Assembly (NCBI RefSeq): GCF_023278185.1
Contig: NZ_CP066356.1
Span: 6,192,001 to 6,256,000 of the forward strand
From: Bradyrhizobium elkanii USDA 76
GTDB taxonomy: Bacteria; Pseudomonadota; Alphaproteobacteria; Rhizobiales; Xanthobacteraceae
Reading direction: 5' to 3'
Length of the DNA stretch: 64,000 nt
Shown here: one piece after another, positions 24,006-32,239 of the stretch
How the letters are laid out: every line of letters starts with the position of its first letter
Position numbering within the stretch: position 1 is the first letter of the stretch
Position numbers and translations under genes: made by a program
The notes under the pieces: generated by a model
Database searches by the model: none
Told to the model about the DNA's origin: nothing
The model's input: only the letters and a program-made list of their open reading frames with translations

Positions 24006-24429
24006 GAAAAGCTCCTGTCCGACGCTCGCGGCTTTTTCTCCCGCGCCGTAGTAATATGCCGGCCAAACTAGGCCACATTGGTTGACGGCCCATTGAGGGA
24101 AAGGATGAACGGTCGCTTAAAAGTTGCAGCGAATTTCCCTGCTAGTTCTGCCTGCATCGGGTTGCCGCCGGGCGAGGCACCGGGCCGCGGCCGGAGCGCT
24201 TTCCAGCGAAGTTGACACCGGCTCGCGCAAAGAAAACGCGTCAAAACAAGTATCTAGAGCTCCGTTCTGATCCCGTCTGACCGGAAACGGCTCCGCTCGT
24301 AAACGCATATCAGGACTACCTGATCCGGCCCCGGCCGCGCTTTACCGGTGCCGCGGAATCCTGTTCCTTTATCGGACAGGCGACAACGAGGCCGGAACGA
24401 ACCGGCCGCATGCAAAGGGAGTGACCGTC
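24006..24429. other. intergenic region with one dispersed repeat
   Basis: This 424-bp gap separates the divergent pilin and ThDP-enzyme genes. It carries the dispersed repeat at 24219-24249, further inverted sequence around 24255-24297, and AAGGGAG just before the downstream start. No gene is supported. Confidence 0.45.
24219..24249. repeat. dispersed repeat, copy 1 (core AGAAAACGCGTCAAAACAA)
   Basis: A 31-base unit that matches 49897-49927 at 28 positions, with an exact 19-base core. The core contains the palindrome ACGCGT. It is intergenic, which fits the short dispersed elements common in Bradyrhizobium-type genomes. Confidence 0.65.
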
Positions 24430-26064
24430 ATGAAGCTCGGCACCGCGATCGCGGAAATCATGAAGCGCGAGGGCATCGAGATCCTCACGGGCTACCCGGT
24501 CAACCACCTGATCGAATACGCCGCCAATGCCGACATCCGCCCGGTGATGGTGCGCCAGGAGCGCATCGGCGTGCACATGGCGGACGCGATCTCCCGCGTC
24601 ACCTCGGGCGAGAAGATCGGCGCCTTCTGCATGCAGCACGGCCCCGGGGCCGAGAACGCGATGGGCGGCGTCGCGCAGTGCTACGGCGAATCCGTGCCCG
24701 TCCTGGTGCTGCCGATGGGCTATGCGCGCCGGCTCGCGAATATCGACCCGAACTTCAATTCCAGCCAGGCGATGAAGGCGTTCTCAAAATCGTCGGAGCC
24801 GATCAACATCGCGGCCGAGGTCTGCAACATCTTTCGGCGGGCGTTTACAAAATTGAAGAACGGCCGCGGCGGGCCGGTCATCGTCGAAATCCCCGCCGAC
24901 ATGTGGAACGAGGAGGTGCCGGAGCCCTTGAACTACACGCCGGTGCTGCGCACCCGCTACGGCGCCGACCCCGTCCATGTGAAGGAAGCGGCCGCCCTGC
25001 TCGTTGGCGCCAAGCGTCCGGTGATCTATGCCGGCCAGGGTGTGCACTATGCAAAGGCCTGGCCGCAGCTGAAGCGCCTCGCCGAGCGGCTCGCGATACC
25101 GGTTACCACCAGCCTCGGCGGCAAGTCGTCGTTCCCCGAGACGCATCCGCTCTCGCTCGGCTCCGGCGGCCTCGCCGTGCCGCGCGCGGTGCCCAAATTT
25201 CTTTCCGAAGCCGACGTGATCTTCGGCATCGGCTGCTCCTTCACCGAGACCTCGTTCGGCATCGCGATGCCGAAGGGCAAGACCATCATCCATTCGACGC
25301 TCGATCCGAACCACATCAACAAGGATGTCGAGGCCAAGGTCGGCCTGGTCGGCGACGCCGGCCTGGTGCTCGACGCGCTACTGGAGGAGATCGGCAAGAC
25401 CGTGTCCACGGACCGCAACGCCAGCGCGGTCGCCGAGGAGATCGCCGCTTCCCACAAGGAGTGGCTCGCCAAGTGGATGCCGAAGCTGACGCACAACGAT
25501 TCGCCGCTCAATCCCTACCGCGTGCTGTGGGACCTGCAGCACACCGTCGACATCCACAACACCATCATCACCCACGACGCGGGCAGCCCGCGCGACCAGC
25601 TCTCGCCGTTCTGGAAGTCGGTCGAGCCGCTGTCCTATATCGGCTGGGGCAAGACCACGCAGCTCGGCTATGGCCTGGGCCTTGCGATGGGCGCCAAACT
25701 GGCAAAGCCGGACAAGCTCTGCATCAATGTCTGGGGCGACGCCGCGATCGGCTTTACCGGGATGGACTTCGAGACCGCGGTGCGCGAGCGGATTCCGATC
25801 ATGTCGATCCTGCTCAACAATTTCTCGATGGCGATCGAATTGAAGGTGATGCCGATCTCCACCGAGAAATACCGCTCAACCGACATCTCCGGCGATTACG
25901 CCGCGATGGCCCGCGCCTTCGGCGGCTACGGCGAACGGGTGACCAAGCCCGAGGACATCATCCCCGCGATCAAGCGCGGCATCCAGAAGACCAGGGAAGG
26001 TGTGCCGGTGCTGCTGGAATTCATCACCAGCAAGGAGACCGAGGTCTCGCGGCCGGGGACGTGA
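24430..26064 (+). CDS. thiamine-diphosphate-dependent enzyme (acetolactate synthase-like), 544 aa
   Basis: Three-domain ThDP enzyme. The N-terminal Pyr domain has VMVRQERIGVHMADA with the likely catalytic Glu near residue 44 and QHGPGAENAMGGVAQCYGES; a central domain follows (VGAKRPVIYAGQGVHYA); the C-terminal PP domain has the ThDP/Mg motif WGDAAIGFTGMDFETAVRER ending in LLNN. Overall closest to the ILV/acetolactate-synthase-like group of decarboxylases and lyases, but the substrate cannot be told. ATG 24430 is chosen because AAGGGAG lies 8 nt upstream; a GTG at 24421 is too close to it. It stands alone, with a palindromic repeat after its stop. Confidence 0.85.
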   Translation: MKLGTAIAEIMKREGIEILTGYPVNHLIEYAANADIRPVMVRQERIGVHMADAISRVTSGEKIGAFCMQHGPGAENAMGGVAQCYGESVPVLVLPMGYARRLANIDPNFNSSQAMKAFSKSSEPINIAAEVCNIFRRAFTKLKNGRGGPVIVEIPADMWNEEVPEPLNYTPVLRTRYGADPVHVKEAAALLVGAKRPVIYAGQGVHYAKAWPQLKRLAERLAIPVTTSLGGKSSFPETHPLSLGSGGLAVPRAVPKFLSEADVIFGIGCSFTETSFGIAMPKGKTIIHSTLDPNHINKDVEAKVGLVGDAGLVLDALLEEIGKTVSTDRNASAVAEEIAASHKEWLAKWMPKLTHNDSPLNPYRVLWDLQHTVDIHNTIITHDAGSPRDQLSPFWKSVEPLSYIGWGKTTQLGYGLGLAMGAKLAKPDKLCINVWGDAAIGFTGMDFETAVRERIPIMSILLNNFSMAIELKVMPISTEKYRSTDISGDYAAMARAFGGYGERVTKPEDIIPAIKRGIQKTREGVPVLLEFITSKETEVSRPGT

Positions 26065-26086
26065 GGACACCTCGCACGCCGATCTC

Positions 26087-26176
26087 CGTCATGGCCGGGC
26101 TTGTCCCGGCCATCCACGTCTGCTTCCTGCCCAAGCAAGGAAGACGTGGATGCCCGGCCCAAGGCCGGGCATGACG
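26087..26176. repeat. imperfect long palindrome, copy 1 (type CGTCATGGCCGGGC)
   Basis: About 90 bp whose ends (CGTCATGGCCGGGCTTGTCC and its near-complement ending CCGGGCATGACG) fold into a long hairpin; ATCCACGTCT and AGACGTGGAT form the inner stem. A related copy is at 46384-46472, sharing both ends exactly but with a different loop. This is a known style of dispersed element in Bradyrhizobium-like genomes. It lies between the ThDP enzyme and the flavoprotein gene. Confidence 0.8.
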
Positions 26177-26301
26177 AACTCGCGGAAAGCGCGAGTTCAT
26201 TGGGCCAGGCTCCGGCGCGCAGCGACACGGCCTTGGCTCCCCACTTGATTTGACATCGCCAGCGCAGGCAAGCTCCATCCAATGCAACTTCGGAGGGAGA
26301 G

Positions 26302-27516
26302 ATGGCGCGCATCCTGGTGCTGGGGGCCGGCTTCGCCGGACTGTGGGCCGCGCTCGGCGCAGCCCGCAAGCGCGACGAGATCGGCGCGCGGGCGGCGGAC
26401 ACCGAAATCCTCGTCGTCGATCGCAACGCCTATCACAACATCCGGGTGCGCAATTACGAGGTCGATCTCGGCGACGTCGCGTTGCTGCTCAAGGACCTGC
26501 TCGATCCGGTCGGCGTCAGGCATCGGCTGGCCGAGGTCGCGGTAATCGATCCCGCGACGCGCGAAGTCACGGTCAAGACCAGCGCGGGTGCGGCGATTCT
26601 GAGCTACGATCGGCTGGTGCTGACGACCGGCAGCGAACTGGTCCGCCCCGCCATCTCAGGCTTGGCCGCCCACGGCTTCGATGTCGACACCTATGAAGCG
26701 GCGATGCGGCTCGACACGCATCTGGCGGCGCTCGGCAAAGAGCCGCCGTCAGAGGCACGCGCGACGGTCGCGGTCGTCGGCGCAGGGTTCACGGGGATCG
26801 AGGTCGCGGCCGAGATGCCGGCCAAGCTGGCGCACGCCGGCATCTCCGGCGATCATCGGGTTATCCTGATCGATCCCAATCCCGTGGTCGGCGCGACCTT
26901 CGGCGCGCATGGCCGCCCGGTCATCAACGAGGCGCTGGCCACGCTCGGCGTCGAGACGCGGCTGAATGTCCGGGTCAGTGCCGTCGGCGCCGACAGCATC
27001 ACGCTCAACTCCGGCGAGATCATTCCGACCAAAACCGTGGTGTGGTGCGCCGGCATGCGCGCCAGCCCCCTCGCCGCCTCGCTGCCGGCCAGGCGCGACG
27101 CGCTCGGCCGCATCAAAGTCGACCACACCATGCGCGCCGAAGGCCTGCCAGATGTCTTCGCCGCCGGCGACGTCGCCGCCTGCCTGATCGACGGCGAGCA
27201 CCCGACCGTGATGTCGTGCCAGTTCGCGCGGCCGATGGGCCGCTTCGCCGGCCACAATGTGGTCGCGGACCTGTTTGGTGAACCGCTGCTGCCGCTCAAT
27301 ATCGATTGGTATGTGACGGTGCTCGATCTCGGCGCCTGGGGCGCGCTCTACACCACCGGCTGGGACCGCGAGGTGCACACGTCAGGCGCCGCCGCCAAGC
27401 TCACCAAGCAGACCATCAACCGGCAGCGCATCTATCCGCCGCGCGATGGCGACCGCGCCGCGCTGCTCGCGGCGGCCGCGCCGACGATCCAGACGGCGCC
27501 GCCGACGCGGAAATAA
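26302..27516 (+). CDS. NDH-2-like NAD(P)/FAD-dependent oxidoreductase, 404 aa
   Basis: Two Rossmann folds: FAD binding at the N-terminus (ILVLGAGFAGLWAALGAA) and NAD(P)H binding mid-protein (VAVVGAGFTGIEVAAEMPAK), with the second FAD motif GLPDVFAAGDVAACL near residue 285. The layout is that of pyridine-nucleotide disulfide oxidoreductases of the type II NADH dehydrogenase group. No Cys pair for a disulfide reductase is seen. It would oxidise NADH and reduce quinone at the inner face of the membrane; the exact acceptor is inferred. GGAGGGAGAG precedes the ATG. It is convergent with the ABC operon. Confidence 0.85.
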   Translation: MARILVLGAGFAGLWAALGAARKRDEIGARAADTEILVVDRNAYHNIRVRNYEVDLGDVALLLKDLLDPVGVRHRLAEVAVIDPATREVTVKTSAGAAILSYDRLVLTTGSELVRPAISGLAAHGFDVDTYEAAMRLDTHLAALGKEPPSEARATVAVVGAGFTGIEVAAEMPAKLAHAGISGDHRVILIDPNPVVGATFGAHGRPVINEALATLGVETRLNVRVSAVGADSITLNSGEIIPTKTVVWCAGMRASPLAASLPARRDALGRIKVDHTMRAEGLPDVFAAGDVAACLIDGEHPTVMSCQFARPMGRFAGHNVVADLFGEPLLPLNIDWYVTVLDLGAWGALYTTGWDREVHTSGAAAKLTKQTINRQRIYPPRDGDRAALLAAAAPTIQTAPPTRK

Positions 27517-27546
27517 CAAAAGGGGCGGCCACCGCATGACCGCCCC
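27517..27546 (-). terminator. rho-independent terminator of the ABC transporter operon
   Basis: On the minus strand GGGGCGG and CCGCCCC form a 7-bp GC stem around an 11-nt loop, followed by TTTT. It lies 28 bp after the binding-protein stop at 27574 and directly beyond the convergent flavoprotein stop. Confidence 0.85.
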
Positions 27547-27573
27547 TGATCGCCCTTAACGCCCGCGCCGCGA

Positions 27574-28818
27574 TTACTGCGACAGCTTCACGAAGTTCGG
27601 AAACTTCATCTGGCCCTCGGCGATCGCCTTCGGCCAGACCGTGATCTGCTTGCCGCCCTGCCACTGGAACACGAGGCCGGTCACGGCGCCCGGACCGGAC
27701 TTGATGCCGTGGGTGAACTCGTCGTTCTTGCCGTAGAACTGGATCTTGCCGATCGTGCCCTCGAAGTCGGTCTTCTCGAGCTCGGTCACCATCTTGTCCG
27801 GATCGGTCGAGCCGGCGCGCTGGATTGCCTCGGCGATGATGTAGACCTCGTCATAGGCGGTGTAGCCGGTATAGGCCGGCGGCGTGCCGAACTTGGCCTT
27901 GAACGCCGCCGCGAACGGCTTGGTCTTCGGCGTGACGGCAACATCGGGCGTCGCCACCGCGAGCGAGGGCACGCCCTCGGCCGCGCCGTTGGTGTCGCCC
28001 CAGAAGGTCGGGCTCAGCGCCTGCGCGCTGATGCCGAACATCGGGATCGGCACCTGCTGGTTCTTCCACTGCACGGTCGGCTGCACGCCGACATGGGAGA
28101 TGCCGGTGACGATCACGTCTGGCTTGGCGGCTTCCATCTTGTTGAAGATCGGCGTGAAGTCGGTGGTGTCGGGTGAGAAGCGGATGTGCTCGACCACCTT
28201 CAGGCCAGCTTTCGGCAGGCAGGCCTCGTAGCCGACGTCGAGCGGCTTGGTCCAGGCCGCGTCCTCGCTCATGATCGCGACCGACTTGAACTTGAGCTGG
28301 TCGACCAGCAGCTCCTTGGCCGCATCGCAGACCAGCTGCGCCTGCGCGGCCGAGGTCAGGTAGCCGTGGAAGGTGTACTTGTTCTTCTCATAGTCGTTGT
28401 GAACCGCCTTGGTGATCTCGTTCGAGGCGGCGCCGGGCGTGATCAGCGGCATCTTCAGCCGCGAGGCCCACGGCTCGAGCGCCAGCACGACCTCGCTGAT
28501 GTAGCTCGCGATCACCGCGGAGACCTTGTCCTCACTCACCGCGCGCTGGAAGGCGCGCACCGAGTCCGCCGACGAGCTCTTGTTGTCGTAGGTGACGATC
28601 TCGATCTTGCGGCCCATCACGCCACCCTTGGCGTTGATCTCGTCGGCTGCGATCTGCGCGCCGCCCGGCGTCGCCGCACCCGCGATCGACTGCACTTCGG
28701 CAATGATGCCGATCTTGATCGGGTCCTTGGACTGCGCATAGGCCGGCGCCGCGAGGCAGAGCGCGAGCGCCGAGGCCAACAGGCTCACGCGGGTCGCGGT
28801 TGAATATGCTGTCATCAT
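27574..28818 (-). CDS. branched-chain-type ABC transporter substrate-binding protein (1), 414 aa
   Basis: A signal peptide ends APAYAQ, then KIGIIAEVQSIAGAATPGGA begins the type I periplasmic-binding fold of the LivK/Peripla_BP_6 family, with the usual GAASNEI and GYEACLP segments and a C-terminal FQWQGGKQITVWP. It captures a small solute in the periplasm for the permease encoded upstream. The protein is very like the binding protein at 32240-33490 over its whole length, so the operon starts and ends with paralogues. The natural ligand cannot be told from sequence; amino acids or small carboxylates are common in this family. Confidence 0.93.
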   Translation of the reverse strand: MMTAYSTATRVSLLASALALCLAAPAYAQSKDPIKIGIIAEVQSIAGAATPGGAQIAADEINAKGGVMGRKIEIVTYDNKSSSADSVRAFQRAVSEDKVSAVIASYISEVVLALEPWASRLKMPLITPGAASNEITKAVHNDYEKNKYTFHGYLTSAAQAQLVCDAAKELLVDQLKFKSVAIMSEDAAWTKPLDVGYEACLPKAGLKVVEHIRFSPDTTDFTPIFNKMEAAKPDVIVTGISHVGVQPTVQWKNQQVPIPMFGISAQALSPTFWGDTNGAAEGVPSLAVATPDVAVTPKTKPFAAAFKAKFGTPPAYTGYTAYDEVYIIAEAIQRAGSTDPDKMVTELEKTDFEGTIGKIQFYGKNDEFTHGIKSGPGAVTGLVFQWQGGKQITVWPKAIAEGQMKFPNFVKLSQ

Positions 28819-28859
28819 GATCTCCCTTGTTTTGCTTTCTTCTTTTCAAACTTCGAACG

Positions 28860-30338
28860 TCACAGGAAGTCCTTGCCGGCCTCCGCGGCGAACCGGCCCG
28901 GATCGCCCTCCCAGACGATCCGCGCGTGCTCCAGCACATAGACGCGGTCGGCATGCGGAAGCGCGAACGTCACGTTCTGCTCGCCCAGCAGCACCGTGAT
29001 CTTGGTGGTCTGACGCAGCTTCTCCAGCGCCTTCGACAGCAGCTCGAGGATAACAGGCGCAAGCCCCAGCGTCGGCTCGTCGAGGATCAGGATCTGCGGC
29101 TGCATCATCAGCGCGCGGCCGATCGCCAGCATCTGCTGCTCGCCACCGGACAGCGTCTGCGCCATCTGGCCCTGGCGCTCCTTCAGGATCGGGAAGAGCT
29201 CGAACAGCCATGCGAGCTGCCTGGCCCTCGCCGCGTCGTCGAGATGCTGGCCGCCGAGATCGAGATTTTCCCGCACCGTCATCTCGCCGAACAATTCGCG
29301 CGATTCCGGACATTGCACGAGGCCCGAACGGGCGATCTTCGCAGGCCCCGTGCCGCGCAGTGGCTGTCCGCCGCGCAGGATCTCGCCGGTATAGGGCAGG
29401 AAACCCGAGATGGTGTTGAACAGCGTGGTCTTGCCGGCGCCGTTGAGGCCGACGACGGAGACGAACTCGCCCTCATGGACGTGGATCGAAACGTTCTCCA
29501 GCGCCTGCGCCTTGCCGTAGTGCACGCTGACATTCTCGACCTGCAGCAGCGGCACCTTGTCCTTGAACGAGGTCTCGGGCCGCGCATGGGTCTCGATCGC
29601 GCCGCCGAGATAAACCCGCCGCACGGTCTCGTTCTTCATCACGTCCTCGGCGCGGCCGGTCGTGATCTCCTCTCCGAGATACATCGCGAGCACGCGGTCG
29701 ACCAGCGCCGCGACGCTCTTGACGTTGTGGTCGACCAGCATCACCGCACGGCCCTCGTCGCGGAAGCTGCGGATCAATGCGGAGAAGGTGCCGACCTCGG
29801 CGCTGGTGAGACCGGCGAAGGGCTCGTCGACCAGCACGACCTTGGGGTCGCGCGCGATCGCCTTGGCCAATTCCAGCCGGCGCAGGTCAGCGAACGGCAG
29901 CGTCGGCGGGCGGCGGTCCATCACCGCCCCCAGCCCGACGCGCTCGGCGATCCACTTGGCGCGCTCGGTCAACGCCTTGTCGGGAAACAGCATGAACAGG
30001 CTGTCGGGCAACAGTGCGACCATGATGTTTTCCAGCACGGTCTGCCGGTTCAGCGGCCGCGAGTGCTGAAACACCATGCCGAAGCCCTTGCGCGCGATCT
30101 TGTGCGCAGGCAGTCCGGCGACGTTCTCGCCCTCGAACAGCACCTCGCCCGCGGTCGGGCGCTCGATGCCCATCACGCTCTTCATCGCGGTCGACTTGCC
30201 CGAGCCGTTCGGCCCGATCAGGCCGAGGATCTCGCCGGGATGCAGGTCGAACGAGAGGTTCTTCACGGCGGTGAGGCCGCCGAATCGCTTGGTCAACCCG
30301 CGGACGGTGAGCGTTGCTGTGGTCACGGTCTGATCCAT
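28860..30338 (-). CDS. fused LivG-LivF ABC ATPase, 492 aa
   Basis: Two ABC ATPase domains in one chain. The first (residues 1-245, LivG-like) has Walker A GPNGSGKST and Walker B VVLVDEPFAGL, but its signature segment reads LPFADLRRLELAK, so the conserved signature glycine is missing. The second (residues 260-492, LivF-like) has Walker A GLNGAGKTT, a normal LSGGEQQM and ILILDEPTLGL. In most bacteria LivG and LivF are separate; the fusion forces a 1:1 pair with one degenerate and one canonical site. It starts directly after the LivM stop. Confidence 0.93.
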   Translation of the reverse strand: MDQTVTTATLTVRGLTKRFGGLTAVKNLSFDLHPGEILGLIGPNGSGKSTAMKSVMGIERPTAGEVLFEGENVAGLPAHKIARKGFGMVFQHSRPLNRQTVLENIMVALLPDSLFMLFPDKALTERAKWIAERVGLGAVMDRRPPTLPFADLRRLELAKAIARDPKVVLVDEPFAGLTSAEVGTFSALIRSFRDEGRAVMLVDHNVKSVAALVDRVLAMYLGEEITTGRAEDVMKNETVRRVYLGGAIETHARPETSFKDKVPLLQVENVSVHYGKAQALENVSIHVHEGEFVSVVGLNGAGKTTLFNTISGFLPYTGEILRGGQPLRGTGPAKIARSGLVQCPESRELFGEMTVRENLDLGGQHLDDAARARQLAWLFELFPILKERQGQMAQTLSGGEQQMLAIGRALMMQPQILILDEPTLGLAPVILELLSKALEKLRQTTKITVLLGEQNVTFALPHADRVYVLEHARIVWEGDPGRFAAEAGKDFL

Positions 30339-31265
30339 TTAAGAGCGCGCCTCGCGTGACAGGGCCGCTCCGAGGAAACCGCCGGGGAAGAACAGGACGA
30401 CGAGCAGCGCCACCGCCGAGACGATGAAGGTCGCAAGCTCGCCGGTCGGGCGCAGGAATTCGCCGGCCACGATCAGGAAGATCGCGCCTAACGCGGCCCC
30501 CAGCACCGTGCGCCGGCCGCCGAGCACCGCGGAGACGATCACGTTCACGCCGACGGCGACGTCGACCACGGTGCCGACCGAGGCGGTGCCGAAGTAGAAC
30601 ACCAGCAGCGCGCCCGACAGTCCCGAGAAGAAGGCGCTGACGATGAAGGCCGCGAGCTTGTGCTTGACGATGTTGAAGCCGAGCGCGCCGGCCTGCACCG
30701 GGTCCTGCCCGCTCGCCTGCAGCACGAGGCCGACCGGCGATTGCGACAGGCCGTACAGGATGGCCGCGCTCACGGTCATGAAGCCGAGCGCGATCCAGTA
30801 ATTGGCGCCGGCATTGATGGTGATGACGTCGGGAATGGTGAGCCCGATCTCGCCGCCGGTGAGATCGGCGAACACCACGACGAAGTTCTGCAGCATCAAG
30901 ACCGCGACCAGCGTGGTCAGGCCGAAATACGGTCCCCTCACTCGCAGCGCCGGCAGCGCCAGCACGAAGCCCGCGACGACCGACGCCAGCGCGCCGAGCA
31001 GGATGCAGACATAGACCGACCAGCCGAACTGGTTGTTGAGGATCCCGGCGGTGTAGGCGCCGGTGCCGATGAGGAAGGTCGGCCCGAAATTCACCTCGCC
31101 GGCGAAGCCGAACAAGAGGTCCCAGGCCATCGCGAACACGCCGAAATAGAATGCGACGGTCAGCAGCCCGAGGATGTAGCCCGAGACGTAGAACGGCAGC
31201 GTCGCGGCGACCGCCACGCAGACCAGCGAAATGAAGAACAGGCGCGAGGAAAAGAAGCTGGCCAT
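30339..31265 (-). CDS. branched-chain-type ABC permease LivM, 308 aa
   Basis: Polytopic permease of the BPD_transp_2 family with about nine hydrophobic helices. The family block FGFAGEVNFGPTFLIGTGAY is near residue 52, and GPYFGLTTL and LVFYFGTASVGTVVDVAVGV follow. LivM normally pairs with LivH in the membrane and contacts the ATPase through the segment ASGQDPVQAGALGFNIVKHK. It is packed between livH (1 bp gap) and the ATPase gene (no gap). Confidence 0.93.
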   Translation of the reverse strand: MASFFSSRLFFISLVCVAVAATLPFYVSGYILGLLTVAFYFGVFAMAWDLLFGFAGEVNFGPTFLIGTGAYTAGILNNQFGWSVYVCILLGALASVVAGFVLALPALRVRGPYFGLTTLVAVLMLQNFVVVFADLTGGEIGLTIPDVITINAGANYWIALGFMTVSAAILYGLSQSPVGLVLQASGQDPVQAGALGFNIVKHKLAAFIVSAFFSGLSGALLVFYFGTASVGTVVDVAVGVNVIVSAVLGGRRTVLGAALGAIFLIVAGEFLRPTGELATFIVSAVALLVVLFFPGGFLGAALSREARS

Positions 31266-31266
31266 C

Positions 31267-32142
31267 TCAGCGCCTCCCGAGCAGGCCCTGAGGCCGGATA
31301 TACATCACGAACACCAGAAGCAGCAGCGCCGGAATGGTGCGATAGGCCGGCGAGATCATGTAGGCCGTGATGGTCTCGAGATAGCCGACGACGAAGGCCG
31401 CGATCAGCGAGCCCGACACGCTGCCGAGGCCGCCGAGCACGACGATCGAGAACGCGCTCGCGGTCAGCGGCCCGACGCTGTAGGAGCTGACGCCGAGGAA
31501 CATGCCGAGCAGGACGCCGGCGATGCCGGCGAGAATGCCGTAGATGCCCCACACCACGATGTAGATCTGGGTGAGCTCGAGCCCGAGCAGCGTGACGCCG
31601 CGCGGGTTCATCGAGGCCGCCAGAACCGCCTTGCCGGTCCTGGTGCGGTTCACCAGCAGCCACAGCAGACCGATCACGAGGCAGCAGACCAGCGCGGTGA
31701 AGATATTGTTGCGCGGCGTGCGGTTGCCGAAGATATCGACGACACCCTCGACGATCGGCAGCACCGTCTTGGCGTTGTTGGTGAAGAAATAGGCGATCAG
31801 CTCCTGGATCATGATGCCCCACAGCAGGGTGCCGGTGAGGACGAAGATTTCCTTCTCCTCGTTGGGGATCCGCCTCGAATTCTGGATCGGCTTGACGACC
31901 GCGAAATAGGTCGCGAACGACACGATCAGCGCGACGCCGACACCGAACAGCGCGCCGGTGTAGATGTCGAGGTGCAGCACGCTGGCCGCGGCCCAGGCCG
32001 CAACCGCTGCGGCCACCATGATGGCACCGTGGGAGAGGTTGAGAACGCCGGAGACACCGAAGATCAGGGTGAAGCCGGTCGCGCCGAGCGCATAGAGCGC
32101 ACTGATGGCAAAGCCATCGATCAGGATTTGTAGGGCAAGCAT
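31267..32142 (-). CDS. branched-chain-type ABC permease LivH, 291 aa
   Basis: About eight hydrophobic helices. The N-terminus (LIDGFAISALYALGATGFTL then FGVSGVLNLSHGAIM) is the LivH signature. A coupling segment AASMNPRGVTLLGLELTQIY lies in the second half. It forms the heterodimeric permease with LivM. It comes 97 bp after the upstream binding-protein gene in the same operon. Confidence 0.93.
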   Translation of the reverse strand: MLALQILIDGFAISALYALGATGFTLIFGVSGVLNLSHGAIMVAAAVAAWAAASVLHLDIYTGALFGVGVALIVSFATYFAVVKPIQNSRRIPNEEKEIFVLTGTLLWGIMIQELIAYFFTNNAKTVLPIVEGVVDIFGNRTPRNNIFTALVCCLVIGLLWLLVNRTRTGKAVLAASMNPRGVTLLGLELTQIYIVVWGIYGILAGIAGVLLGMFLGVSSYSVGPLTASAFSIVVLGGLGSVSGSLIAAFVVGYLETITAYMISPAYRTIPALLLLVFVMYIRPQGLLGRR

Positions 32143-32239
32143 CTCAGATTGGCCGGGGCAGCAGGGCTGCCTGTTGTGGAGGACACGGAACCGAACGGGG
32201 ATGCTCCGGGGTGGGGCCCGGGAGCATGATCATCAGTCG

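Noticed and set aside
28827..30359. 510-codon plus-strand frame
   Set aside because: It is antisense to the fused ABC ATPase gene, whose Walker motifs are certain.
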